Source: Oceanihabitans sediminis (GTDB taxonomy: Bacteria; Bacteroidota; Bacteroidia; Flavobacteriales; Flavobacteriaceae). Taken from it: DNA of 64,000 bases. Within the stretch, counting starts at the first letter, position 1, and each line of letters starts with the position of its first letter. Location of the stretch: the NCBI RefSeq assembly GCF_003337215.1, contig NZ_QPIG01000001.1, positions 806,001-870,000 on the forward strand, in the 5' to 3' direction. Positions 32,746-41,534 of the stretch are shown here, piece by piece. A program made the position numbers and the translations under genes. The notes below the pieces were generated by a model. It was given only the letters and a program-made list of their open reading frames with translations. It was not told the origin of the DNA and did not search any database.

Positions 32746-35520
32746 ATGCAAAAAAGATTTTTAATTCTTTTCTTCGGAATTTTATCAGGCTTTACCATGT
32801 TTGCGCAGCAAACGGTAGTGACGGGTAGTGTAAAACAACCTATTTCGTTAGAGCCAATTTCAGACGTTACTGTTACAATTGAAGGAACAAACCTTTCTAC
32901 TCTAACCAATGAGCTAGGAGTGTTTGCTTTTAACAGTAAATTGCCTTTTGGCGAACAAGTATTAAGATTAACAAAAAATGGTTTCGTTCCACAGCGTTAC
33001 CCAATTATTGTTAATGAAGGTGAAACCTTAACCATTGATGATATGGTAATGGAAAAAGATCTTTCAGGAAATGATTTATTTACTATTACATTATCTGACG
33101 ATGAGTTAAATGATGATACTAGTGGAGCAGATAATATTTCTGGTCTTTTATCATCCTCTAAAGATGTTTTTCAACGTACAGCTGCTTTTGAATTCAGTTC
33201 TTCTTTCTTTAAGGTGAGAGGATTAGATTCAGAAAACGGTTCAGTTCTAATCAACGGAATTGAAATGAACAAGCTTTACAATGGAAGACCACAATGGAGT
33301 AACTGGGGAGGGCTTAACGATGTTATGCGTAACCAAGAATTAACTTCAGGATTAACTCCTTCTGCTTACAACTTTGGTGGTATTTTAGGGACAACTAACA
33401 TGAACACTAGAGCTTCTAGCTACAGAGAAGGTGGTCGTGTAACTTACTCTTCTTCAAACAGAAGTTATACTAACCGTTTAATGGCTAGTTATGCATCTGG
33501 ATTGATGGAAGGCGGATGGTCTTATGCTATCATGGCAGGAAGACGTTGGGGTAATGAAGGTTTCCAAGATGCCTCTTTATATGACTCAAACTCTTTCTTT
33601 GTATCTGTTGAAAAGCAAATCAATGATAAGCATAGCTTAAACTTTACTTCTATATATGCACCTAACAGAAGAGGGAAATCTTCTCCTAATACGCAAGAAG
33701 TATATGATTTAAAAGGAATCAAGTATAACGAATACTGGGGATACCTTGACGGCGACAAAAGAAACTCTCGTATTAAAGAAGTAGAAGAGCCAGTTTTAAT
33801 GTTAAACCACTACTGGGATCTTTCTTCTAAAACCCGATTAAATACCAACGTTGGATACCAATTTGGTAAATTAGGAAATAGCCGTTTAGATTATTCTGGA
33901 GGTTCTAACCCAAGTCCAGCATACTACCAAGACTTACCAAGTTATCATTTAGCTGATAGCGATGGACCAGATTACGCTGGTGCTTATTTAGCAGAGCAAG
34001 AATTTATAAACAACGGTCAAATTGATTGGAATTATATTTTTACAGCTAACTTAAATAACAACACAGATATTAACGGAAGCAGTCCTGCAGCATACGTACT
34101 ATACGAAGACCGTGCAGACGATAAACAACTTACCGTAAACTCTATCTTAAGTTCAGAAATAAATGAAAACATCTTATTTAATGCTTCTATTAACTATAAG
34201 AAATTAAAATCTGAAAACTTTGGTGAAATATTAGATTTATTAGGTTCTACTATTGGTGCTTCTAACGTAGATTCTTTTGATAATTTCCAATACGACGCCC
34301 AAAACCCAGACAGAATTGTAGGAGAGGGAGATAAATTTAGATACAACTATAATTTATTTGCAGATGTGATTTCTGGATATGCTCAAGCGCAATTCAAATA
34401 CAACAAAATAGATTTTTATCTTTCTGGTAGTGTAACAAATACTACTTACCAAAGAGAAGGTTTATGGGAGCACAGTAGATTTGCTGGAGATAAATCATAC
34501 GGAAAAGGTGAGAAACTTACTTTTAACGGATTTGGTGCTAAAGCTGGATTTACTTATAAAATTACAGGAAAACATTTATTAGATGTTAATGGTGGTTATA
34601 TAACAAGAGCTCCTTCTTTACGTAATACATTCTCTAACTCAAGAGAAAATCACAATGTGGTAAGAGGTATAGAAGAAGAAAAAGTAAATGCTTTTGATGC
34701 TAGTTATATTTTCAGATCTCCAATTGTTCAAGCAAAAATCACAGGATTCTATTCTACTATTAAAGATGCTAACGAAGTTGGTTTCTATTACGCAGATGGA
34801 TTAAGTGGTGATGTAATTGCTGAAAACTCTACTTCCGCTTTCGTACAAGAAGTATTAACTGGAATTGATAAAAAGAATATTGGTGTAGAATTAGGTGTTG
34901 AAGCACAAGTAACTCCAACTATTAAATTAAAAGGAGCTGCTTCTCTAGGAGAATATACTTATGATAACAATCCTAACTTATACTTAACATCTGCAAGTTT
35001 TGAATCGGCTGACGGTTCTATTTCTTACGGACAAGCAAACTTAAAAGATTATAAAGTTGCAGGAGGACCACAACGTGCTGCTTCTGTAGGTTTTGAATAC
35101 CGTGACCCAGATTACTGGTGGTTTGGTGCAACAGCAAACTTTTTCTCTAATGCTTATTTAGATGTTAATGCTTTAACTAGAACTAAGAACTTCTATTTAG
35201 ACGCAGATGGATTACCTTTTAATGATTACGATGCTGAGTTAGCTAACGAATTATTAAAACAAGAAAAATTCGACGAGTATATGGTTGTTAATCTTGTAGG
35301 AGGTAAATCTTGGAAAATTGATCAATACTATGTTGGTTTCTTTGCTAGTATCGGAAACGTATTAGATAAAGAGTACAAAACAGGTGGTTTTGAGCAAGGT
35401 AGAAATGCAAACTTTAGAGAGTTAAGAGACGACAATGCAAACCCAAAACGTGTTTTTGGACCTAAATATTGGTACGGTCGTGGTACTAACTACTTTGTAA
35501 ATGTGTACTTTAGATTCTAG
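32746..35520 (+). CDS. TonB-dependent receptor, second
   Basis: A 924-residue outer-membrane receptor. Signal peptide (cleaved after MFAQ, ~residue 21), carboxypeptidase-regulatory-like domain (~24-105: VVTGSVKQPISLEPISDVTV), plug (~110-235, with FFKVRGLDSENGSVLINGIEMN) and barrel ending in FVNVYFRF. The plug lacks an obvious TonB-box-like hydrophobic stretch I can point to. The DUF5689 lipoprotein gene follows after 81 bases and probably shares the transcript; such a receptor-lipoprotein pair suggests an uptake complex for a substrate other than SusCD glycans. Flanked on both sides by EEP nuclease/phosphatase genes. Confidence 0.92.
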   Translation: MQKRFLILFFGILSGFTMFAQQTVVTGSVKQPISLEPISDVTVTIEGTNLSTLTNELGVFAFNSKLPFGEQVLRLTKNGFVPQRYPIIVNEGETLTIDDMVMEKDLSGNDLFTITLSDDELNDDTSGADNISGLLSSSKDVFQRTAAFEFSSSFFKVRGLDSENGSVLINGIEMNKLYNGRPQWSNWGGLNDVMRNQELTSGLTPSAYNFGGILGTTNMNTRASSYREGGRVTYSSSNRSYTNRLMASYASGLMEGGWSYAIMAGRRWGNEGFQDASLYDSNSFFVSVEKQINDKHSLNFTSIYAPNRRGKSSPNTQEVYDLKGIKYNEYWGYLDGDKRNSRIKEVEEPVLMLNHYWDLSSKTRLNTNVGYQFGKLGNSRLDYSGGSNPSPAYYQDLPSYHLADSDGPDYAGAYLAEQEFINNGQIDWNYIFTANLNNNTDINGSSPAAYVLYEDRADDKQLTVNSILSSEINENILFNASINYKKLKSENFGEILDLLGSTIGASNVDSFDNFQYDAQNPDRIVGEGDKFRYNYNLFADVISGYAQAQFKYNKIDFYLSGSVTNTTYQREGLWEHSRFAGDKSYGKGEKLTFNGFGAKAGFTYKITGKHLLDVNGGYITRAPSLRNTFSNSRENHNVVRGIEEEKVNAFDASYIFRSPIVQAKITGFYSTIKDANEVGFYYADGLSGDVIAENSTSAFVQEVLTGIDKKNIGVELGVEAQVTPTIKLKGAASLGEYTYDNNPNLYLTSASFESADGSISYGQANLKDYKVAGGPQRAASVGFEYRDPDYWWFGATANFFSNAYLDVNALTRTKNFYLDADGLPFNDYDAELANELLKQEKFDEYMVVNLVGGKSWKIDQYYVGFFASIGNVLDKEYKTGGFEQGRNANFRELRDDNANPKRVFGPKYWYGRGTNYFVNVYFRF

Positions 35521-35601
35521 AAAAGAAATAATAAACAATAAAACATCAGAATTATGAAATGCCAGCCATTCCAGAATTCACAAATTATAAATAACAAAGC
35601 C

Positions 35602-37005
35602 ATGAATAGAACAAACAAATTTTTAACACTTATACTTGCCTTAGTAGCTTCGGTAGCTATTACTTCATGTGTGCAAGATGACGATTATACAGTTCCTACA
35701 AGTTTAGGAAATGAGGAAAACGAAGCACTAACTAAAATGTTAGCAAATTCTACAGAAGTAGATCTTGCTTATGTAAAAGAATTATATGTAGAAGATGGAT
35801 CTAGTACTGTTCCTTTTTATGTAGAAAATGATATTTATGTAAAAGGATATGTTTCTTCAAGTGACAAATCTGGAAACTTCTTTAAAGAGTTTTATTTACA
35901 AGATGCACCTTCAGATCCAACAGGAGCTTTAAAAATAATCCTTGAGCAAGTTGATACTTACAACCAATACAATCAAGGTCGTGAAGTTTATATCAACTTA
36001 AAAGGACTTTATATTGGAGAAGAAAGAGTTGGAAACGGTATCATTACTATTGGAGGAGGAACCGAGTTTGACCAATATGGAGGAACCGTTACAAGGTTAA
36101 ATACAAACCAAATTAGAACAAACTTATTACGTTCTGATGTAACAGAAGCAATAACACCTTTGTCCGTTAGTTTTTCTTCTATTACTAACGAACATGTAGG
36201 TGTTTTTGTACAAGTTGATGGAGTAGAGTTTGCAGATAACTTAGCAGGAGAGCGTTACTTTGACGCTGTACAAGTTTATGATACACAAAGAGCTATGCAA
36301 GCATGCGAAGGTTTTGATTATACTGAAATGGCTTTAGAAACCAGTTCTTTTGCTACATTTAAGGAACATTTATTACCAACAGGTAACGGTTCTATAAAAG
36401 CTATTGTAAACAAAACTTTTGATGGTAGTACAATTATTTTAGCCTTGAATGATGTTGCAGATGTGGATATGAACGGAACTAGGTGTTCTTTATTAGATAT
36501 TAATGATTTTACGGTTACTTTTGAAGAAGACTTTGAAAACTTCAATGGGTTTACAGCAGAAGGTTGGACGAATGTAAATATCAGTGGTACTAGTACAGAT
36601 TGGTTTGTAAGTGGTTTTAATAATAATGACTATGCTAGAATTTCTGCTTTTAACTCTAATAATTCTGAAGCTGATGTATGGTTAGTTACCCCTGCAATAA
36701 ACTTATCTGCTAATTCAAGTAAAATATTAACTTTTGATTTAGAGATAGCTTACTCAACAGGTATTCATTTATCTGCTTATATATCAACAGATTTTACTGG
36801 TGATCCAACAACTGCTACTTGGGAGCCGTTAAATGCTCCAATACCTAATGGTCCATCTAGTGGATTTGGAGGATTACAACCAATTGGTACCATAGATGTT
36901 TCTTCTTACAGTGGGGATGTTTTTATAGGTTTCTTTTATGAAGGTTCAGATCCAACACAAACTACAAGATATCATATAGATAATCTTAAAGTTTTAAGTA
37001 ATTAA
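35602..37005 (+). CDS. DUF5689 lipoprotein with choice-of-anchor-J-like domain
   Basis: A 467-residue lipoprotein. The ATG at 35602 is preferred because it starts the lipoprotein signal peptide (lipobox AITSC, Cys23); an in-frame ATG 48 bases upstream adds a hydrophilic stretch. Residues ~45-280 match DUF5689, which has an OB-fold-like pattern (DIYVKGYVSSSDKSGNFFKEFYLQD, REVYINLKGLYIG). Residues ~305-467 form a jelly-roll of the choice-of-anchor-J/cleaved-adhesin type (FEEDFENFNGFTAEGW, DVWLVTPAINLS, RYHIDNLKVL). It probably faces outward and works with the TonB receptor upstream. Related OB-fold domains occur in extracellular nucleases, which fits the EEP neighbours. A terminator follows at 37026-37053. 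Confidence 0.85.
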   Translation: MNRTNKFLTLILALVASVAITSCVQDDDYTVPTSLGNEENEALTKMLANSTEVDLAYVKELYVEDGSSTVPFYVENDIYVKGYVSSSDKSGNFFKEFYLQDAPSDPTGALKIILEQVDTYNQYNQGREVYINLKGLYIGEERVGNGIITIGGGTEFDQYGGTVTRLNTNQIRTNLLRSDVTEAITPLSVSFSSITNEHVGVFVQVDGVEFADNLAGERYFDAVQVYDTQRAMQACEGFDYTEMALETSSFATFKEHLLPTGNGSIKAIVNKTFDGSTIILALNDVADVDMNGTRCSLLDINDFTVTFEEDFENFNGFTAEGWTNVNISGTSTDWFVSGFNNNDYARISAFNSNNSEADVWLVTPAINLSANSSKILTFDLEIAYSTGIHLSAYISTDFTGDPTTATWEPLNAPIPNGPSSGFGGLQPIGTIDVSSYSGDVFIGFFYEGSDPTQTTRYHIDNLKVLSN

Positions 37006-37025
37006 AATAACTTTAAGCCTTAAAC

Positions 37026-37053
37026 AAAACCACATCTTAAAGATGTGGTTTTT
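37026..37053 (+). terminator. Rho-independent terminator after the DUF5689 gene
   Basis: A 12-bp perfect stem (37026-37037 with 37041-37052), a 3-base loop and a T-run. Confidence 0.85.
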
Positions 37054-37072
37054 GTTTTTTAAACACAAAATT

Positions 37073-37450
37073 ATGACACTTTTCGAGTCTTTATTCTTTA
37101 ATGTATTTAAGCATTATAAAAATGCTAAAAACAAAAACGCCAATCAGATTGCTACAGTTTATATATCTGTGTTGCAAAGCTCTATTTTATTAGTTTTAGG
37201 GGTGTTTTTTGCTGGTTTTTCTAAGCAGATGCACTTGGATGCTATTTCGCAAGACAAGGCAATTATATTGTTTGTGTTAGCGACTATCTTTATATTCTTT
37301 AAAAATTGGATTCAGTATGCCGGACAGAAAAGAAAAGTTTTAAATGCAAAAATGCTTAGAAAGAAATCTGCCAACCACAGTTTGTTAATGCTTTGGCTAT
37401 TACCAGTTGCATGTATTGTTCTTTCTGTAATAATTTATCAAGCTGTTTAA
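37073..37450 (+). CDS. Small integral membrane protein of unknown function
   Basis: A 125-residue protein with three hydrophobic segments (roughly residues 30-49, 62-78 and 101-123) separated by basic stretches (KNWIQYAGQKRKVLNAKMLRKKS). I do not recognise a family. The ATG at 37073 is chosen because an in-frame ATG at 37043 lies inside the preceding terminator hairpin. It is convergent with the second EEP gene, with only 20 bases between stop codons. Composition is like its neighbours. Confidence 0.7.
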   Translation: MTLFESLFFNVFKHYKNAKNKNANQIATVYISVLQSSILLVLGVFFAGFSKQMHLDAISQDKAIILFVLATIFIFFKNWIQYAGQKRKVLNAKMLRKKSANHSLLMLWLLPVACIVLSVIIYQAV

Positions 37451-37470
37451 ATACTGGTGCTGTAGATTCT

Positions 37471-38442
37471 CTATATATTATTTTTCAGTGTAATATACAC
37501 CGGAAAATGGTCGCTGTAGCCATCTTTGTATTTCTTTCCAAGATAGGTTCTAAAGGGAGCGCCTTTAAATTTTCCACTAGATATTTTTAAAAAATCTGCA
37601 TCAAAAATATCTGCTTTGTCAAACCGTAACGAGGTTTCTGTTTCATTTAATAGATTATTAGAAAAAAATATTTGATCGAACATAAACCACTGTCTTTTGT
37701 GTTTAGACGTTCCTCTTGAGTAGGTTCGTAAACTTTCCATTGGATTAAATAAATTGAATCCTTCTACTATACGTTTAATAGTATAACTCGACGGATTATC
37801 GTTAAAATCACCCATCACAATAATTATAGCTTCCGGATCATTTCTTTTTAAATTCGAAATAATTTCCGCTACTTTATTCGATCCGGCTATTCTTTTATGT
37901 TCTGTTTCTTTTTGACCTTCTCTTCTAGATGCCCAATGATTTACAATAAAATGCGTTTTAATGCCTTCTAATTCTCCGGAAACTAATAATAAATCTCTGG
38001 TATAATCTGGAAGCCCAGCATCGTTATAAAGTTCTAAAAAAAATATTTCAGAATGCTCTACCGTAAAAAGAGTTTTATCATAAAGCAGTGCCACGTCAAT
38101 ACCGCGTTCATCTTTTGATTCGTAATGCACAAATTTGTAATTGCACGCATCTAAATGTTTTGAAGCTATTAAGTCCTTTAGCACCTTAGCATTTTCAATT
38201 TCGGCTAAACCAACTATAGCAGGATGCTTTTCTGTTTCCTTTTTTCCAATATTCTCTATTACTTGTCCTATTTTTTTAAGTTTTTCGTTGTATCTTTTCC
38301 TCGTCCAGCGCTTATCGGTAGTAGGTAGCATATCATTATCATACTTCTTTTTATCATCATAAATATCAAACAGATTTTCTGTATTATAAAAAGCTATGGT
38401 ATGCATATGTTCTTGATTTGTGTTATTAGATAAACCAATCAT
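37471..38442 (-). CDS. Endonuclease/exonuclease/phosphatase (EEP) family protein, second copy
   Basis: A 323-residue paralogue of the secreted EEP protein at 31547-32605, without a signal peptide and so probably cytoplasmic. The active-site set is complete: FYNTENLFD, LAEIENAKVL, RGIDVALLYD, VNHWASRREGQ, MGDFNDNPS, and YSDHFPVY at the C-terminus. The two copies share block order throughout but differ in loops and in their N-termini. They flank the TonB receptor/DUF5689 unit in the same (minus) orientation. Substrate unknown: nucleic acid, nucleotide or other phosphoester. Confidence 0.87.
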   Translation of the reverse strand: MIGLSNNTNQEHMHTIAFYNTENLFDIYDDKKKYDNDMLPTTDKRWTRKRYNEKLKKIGQVIENIGKKETEKHPAIVGLAEIENAKVLKDLIASKHLDACNYKFVHYESKDERGIDVALLYDKTLFTVEHSEIFFLELYNDAGLPDYTRDLLLVSGELEGIKTHFIVNHWASRREGQKETEHKRIAGSNKVAEIISNLKRNDPEAIIIVMGDFNDNPSSYTIKRIVEGFNLFNPMESLRTYSRGTSKHKRQWFMFDQIFFSNNLLNETETSLRFDKADIFDADFLKISSGKFKGAPFRTYLGKKYKDGYSDHFPVYITLKNNI

Positions 38443-38506
38443 AATGGGGTTTTTAAAAGAAAAAGTATAAATGAAATTAGTGTAAAGTCACACTTTTGCG
38501 TTTCCC

Positions 38507-38514
38507 CAAAAATA
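38507..38514 (-). promoter_or_regulatory. -7 box of the second EEP gene
   Basis: TATTTTTG on the minus strand, matching TAnnTTTG, 64 bases before the ATG and divergent from the hflX box. Confidence 0.5.
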
Positions 38515-38540
38515 TAAAAATAAAACTGCTTACAATTGAT

Positions 38541-38548
38541 TAACTTTG
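38541..38548 (+). promoter_or_regulatory. -7 box of hflX
   Basis: TAACTTTG matches TAnnTTTG, 16 bases before the hflX ATG. Confidence 0.55.
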
Positions 38549-38564
38549 CACTATATATTGATTT

Positions 38565-39782
38565 ATGATAGAAAAAAAAGACATAGGCTTAGAAAAAGCC
38601 GTAATTATAGGAGTAATAACTAGAGAACAAGATGAAGTACAGTCTAGAGAATATTTAGACGAGTTAGAATTTTTAACCTTTACAGCTGGTGGCGAAGTTT
38701 TAAAACGCTTTACCCAGAAGATGGATATGCCAAATCCTAAAACCTTTATCGGTTCTGGAAAGATGGAGGATGTTAGGCAATTTATAGAAGAAAATGAAGT
38801 AGGTACTGCCATTTTCGATGACGAGCTTTCAGCTGCTCAAGAGCGAAACATTAGTAAAATCTTAGGATGTAAGGTTTTAGATAGAACCAATTTAATCCTA
38901 GATATTTTTGCGCAAAGAGCACAAACAAGCTACGCAAGAACTCAAGTAGAGTTAGCACAATGCCAATATTTACTTCCTAGACTTAAAGGAATGTGGACGC
39001 ATTTAGAGCGACAAAGAGGGGGAATTGGAATGCGTGGACCTGGGGAAACAGAAATTGAAACAGACAGACGTATAGTACGTGATAGAATAGCTCTTTTAAA
39101 AGATAAAATAAAGACCATAGACAAACAAATGTCTATTCAACGAGGTAATCGTGGTAAGATGGTTAGAGTCGCGCTTGTGGGCTATACAAACGTTGGGAAA
39201 TCTACCTTAATGAATGTGATAAGTAAAAGTGAAGTGTTTGCAGAAGACAAGCTATTTGCAACTTTAGATACCACGGTTCGTAAAGTAGTTATTCGAAACT
39301 TACCTTTTCTGTTATCCGATACGGTAGGCTTTATCCGTAAACTACCAACACAATTGGTAGATAGTTTTAAAAGTACGCTTGATGAAGTTACCGAAGCAGA
39401 TTTACTACTGCATGTTGTAGATATTTCGCATCCTAATTTTGAAGATCAGATCGAGTCTGTAAATAAAATTTTAGGAGAAATAGGAAGTTCTGATAAGCCA
39501 ATTATCATGGTTTTTAACAAGATTGATAAGTACAAACCAGAGCCTTTTGATGAAACCGATTTAATTGCAGAAAGAAATGAATCTCATTATACCCTAAGTG
39601 AATGGAAGAAAACTTGGATGCATCGAGTAGGGAAGGATAATGCCCTTTTTGTTTCTGCCTTGAATAAGAAAAACTTAGAAGAATTTAAGAAACGTGTTTA
39701 CGATGAAGTTCGTGAAATACATGTAACACGTTTTCCTTATAATCATTTCTTATATCCAGATTATACTGAAGAAGAGGAATAG
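38565..39782 (+). CDS. hflX: GTPase HflX
   Basis: A ribosome-associated GTPase that splits stalled or heat-damaged 70S ribosomes. The 405-residue length is normal. N-terminal HflX domain (~1-200) with the signature RLKGMWTHLERQRGGIGMRGPGE (split near residues 138-162), then the G domain: G1 GYTNVGKST at 206-214, G3 DTVGFIRKLP, G4 NKID, and a SALNKKN G5-like motif. Monocistronic with promoter at 38541 and a strong terminator at 39806-39839. Confidence 0.97.
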   Translation: MIEKKDIGLEKAVIIGVITREQDEVQSREYLDELEFLTFTAGGEVLKRFTQKMDMPNPKTFIGSGKMEDVRQFIEENEVGTAIFDDELSAAQERNISKILGCKVLDRTNLILDIFAQRAQTSYARTQVELAQCQYLLPRLKGMWTHLERQRGGIGMRGPGETEIETDRRIVRDRIALLKDKIKTIDKQMSIQRGNRGKMVRVALVGYTNVGKSTLMNVISKSEVFAEDKLFATLDTTVRKVVIRNLPFLLSDTVGFIRKLPTQLVDSFKSTLDEVTEADLLLHVVDISHPNFEDQIESVNKILGEIGSSDKPIIMVFNKIDKYKPEPFDETDLIAERNESHYTLSEWKKTWMHRVGKDNALFVSALNKKNLEEFKKRVYDEVREIHVTRFPYNHFLYPDYTEEEE

Positions 39783-39805
39783 TATTCCCTAAAACATTAT
39801 ATATT

Positions 39806-39839
39806 AAAAATCCCAAGGCTTCCTGTCTTGGGATTTTTG
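39806..39839 (+). terminator. Rho-independent terminator after hflX
   Basis: A 12-bp perfect stem (39806-39817 with 39827-39838), a 9-base loop and T-run. Its 3' arm and tail share 19 identical bases with the terminator at 63654-63679. Confidence 0.85.
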
Positions 39840-39855
39840 TTTAGTTTAGACCATA

Positions 39856-39888
39856 AAAAAAACGCACTTCTATAGAATTGCGTTTTTA
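39856..39888 (-). terminator. Terminator of the DUF3078 gene
   Basis: A 9-bp stem (39858-39866 with 39879-39887), extended by three further pairs past one mismatch, followed on the minus strand by a T-run. It lies 25 bases after the DUF3078 stop. Confidence 0.75.
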
Positions 39889-39912
39889 TATAAAATTATT
39901 CTTTGTTAATAC

Positions 39913-40902
39913 TTAGAATGCATAGTTAAATCCTACACCAAAAGCTTCTCTAATTTGGAATCCGTTGCTGTTCGCATTGTCATCATAAATTGCTTGAAAC
40001 ACTAAGTTAGCAGAGATGTATTTGTTTACAGACATTGCAAGATTCATGGTGTAATCTATGTCCACGTTTTTAGGTTCTTCTAAATAGTTTGTGTAAAGAG
40101 CTAAGATGTTTTCCATAGCAATTCCTTTAGCTAAACCTAATTTGTAGTAAGCTCTTACAGCAGCTCCAAGTTCAAAACGAGTAGTTTCGTTAGCTTCTAC
40201 GCCAAAGTATCCGCCATTAGCGTTAAATTCAGCTATCTCATTGATAGTAGGTGTAAACAGATTGTCTTCAACATCCGTGTATTCGCTGTGTACTACGATT
40301 AATTTAGCAGCAGCAGGAGAGATCATCACGTTTAGGTTATCCGATTTTCTCCAGAACATGCCAGGACCAGCCTGGAAGTAAGCAGGAGAGAAAAAGTGTG
40401 TGTTACCATCTGCACCTTTGTCTAATTGTGTTTTAGCATTAAAGTAAGCAGAGTAGAACCAGTTGTTACCAGCTTTTTTACCTCCAATAGAGTTGAATTC
40501 TATTTTGTCGTTAGACTTTGTGAAAGCTTCATCTCCTTTGTTTTTGTTAACACCATAGTCTACCATGAATTTGTTATCCCAAATATAATCTCCTCTTTTT
40601 AAGTTGAAGTTATAGTTGATTAATACATTACCGGCTATGTTACCGATTCCTCCACCAGTCCATTCATTATTGAATGCAGATTGGTTGAAAGTAATTAAGA
40701 TGTTTCCACCTCTTCTCCATCCTGGTAAATTGTCAATTTGTGCTTGTAAAGCATTTGCTTCCGCTTGCGCAGCATTTGCTATAGCTTGTTTTTCTGCTTT
40801 TTTAGCTTTTAATTCCTCTTTAGATATTGTGTTTTCATCCGTTTGTGCGTTTACTGAAGTTACTCCAATAAATAATGCAGCTAATAATAAAAATCTTTTC
40901 AT
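39913..40902 (-). CDS. DUF3078 family outer-membrane-type protein
   Basis: A 329-residue protein with a Sec signal peptide (cleaved after VNAQ, residue 20) and a short coiled, Ala/Lys/Glu-rich stretch (~25-55). The rest matches DUF3078: GWRRGGNILITFNQSAFNNEWTGGG at its start, then alternating amphipathic strands with many aromatic residues, ending in FGVGFNYAF. The terminal Phe and strand pattern suggest a small outer-membrane beta-barrel. The function of the family is unknown. Monocistronic, with a promoter at 40928-40935. Confidence 0.85.
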   Translation of the reverse strand: MKRFLLLAALFIGVTSVNAQTDENTISKEELKAKKAEKQAIANAAQAEANALQAQIDNLPGWRRGGNILITFNQSAFNNEWTGGGIGNIAGNVLINYNFNLKRGDYIWDNKFMVDYGVNKNKGDEAFTKSNDKIEFNSIGGKKAGNNWFYSAYFNAKTQLDKGADGNTHFFSPAYFQAGPGMFWRKSDNLNVMISPAAAKLIVVHSEYTDVEDNLFTPTINEIAEFNANGGYFGVEANETTRFELGAAVRAYYKLGLAKGIAMENILALYTNYLEEPKNVDIDYTMNLAMSVNKYISANLVFQAIYDDNANSNGFQIREAFGVGFNYAF

Positions 40903-40927
40903 TGTATAGTGTTTTTATTTAACGGGG

Positions 40928-40935
40928 CAAAAATA
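40928..40935 (-). promoter_or_regulatory. -7 box of the DUF3078 gene
   Basis: TATTTTTG on the minus strand, matching TAnnTTTG, 25 bases before the ATG. Confidence 0.5.
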
Positions 40936-40998
40936 GTTATAACAAGTATAAATAGTTGAAAGTCCCGTGGTATATTTATCTAAATATAGATGAATTGC

Positions 40999-41517
40999 TT
41001 ATTTTGTAGATGAATTGTGTTTATAAAGCGGCACAGCGGAACAGGCTTCCCCAAACATAATGGATTTTGCAAGAGGTTTTAGCTTGTTTGTGATCATTAA
41101 ATAAGCACTTGAAGGCACCGGTTTTTTGGAACAACCTTTAATAATTACTGGTTTGCCTTTGTAGGATGATACATCTAGGTTAGTAATAATTTCTTGGTAA
41201 AGGGATGCTTCTAAATCTTCTAAACTTCCAAAGACTGTTTTTTTCGCGAATGGCTCTAACTGAATGGCTAAAAGCATATAGGCCCAATCAGGAACAATAG
41301 CGTCTGTACTGCAATATAAAGCGACATAAGCATCTTTGTATTGTGACCAATCATGTTCTTTTACTTGTTGCCTGAAATCTTTTTCACGTAATACCAAGCC
41401 TTCCATAAGCCAATCTTTTATATCAAAATGGATTCGCCGTCCTGCAGGGTAAAAATCCTCAAGATCAAAAACTTCTAATTTACTATTCGCAACGCGATTA
41501 ATAATTTCTTCCGCCAT
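40999..41517 (-). CDS. DUF2480 family protein
   Basis: A 172-residue cytoplasmic protein matching DUF2480 by eye (ANSKLEVFDLEDFYPAGRR at the start, FDIKDWLMEGLVLREKDFR, VIIKGCSKKPVPSSAYLMI). Function unknown; conserved in Bacteroidota. It ends an apparent operon sufE-sufT-like-ABC exporter-DUF2480 on the minus strand, 17 bases after the exporter. A Cys in KGCSKKPVP is the only notable polar motif. The link to iron-sulfur genes is by location only. Confidence 0.8.
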   Translation of the reverse strand: MAEEIINRVANSKLEVFDLEDFYPAGRRIHFDIKDWLMEGLVLREKDFRQQVKEHDWSQYKDAYVALYCSTDAIVPDWAYMLLAIQLEPFAKKTVFGSLEDLEASLYQEIITNLDVSSYKGKPVIIKGCSKKPVPSSAYLMITNKLKPLAKSIMFGEACSAVPLYKHNSSTK

Positions 41518-41534
41518 ATTACAAATTTTTATAT

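Noticed and set aside
28323-35520. Calling the TonB receptors SusC-type glycan importers
   Set aside because: No SusD-like gene is adjacent to either receptor, and no polysaccharide lyase or glycosidase genes are present.
37043-37072. Upstream ATG for the small membrane protein
   Set aside because: It lies inside the terminator hairpin of the preceding gene; the ATG at 37073 gives a normal start.
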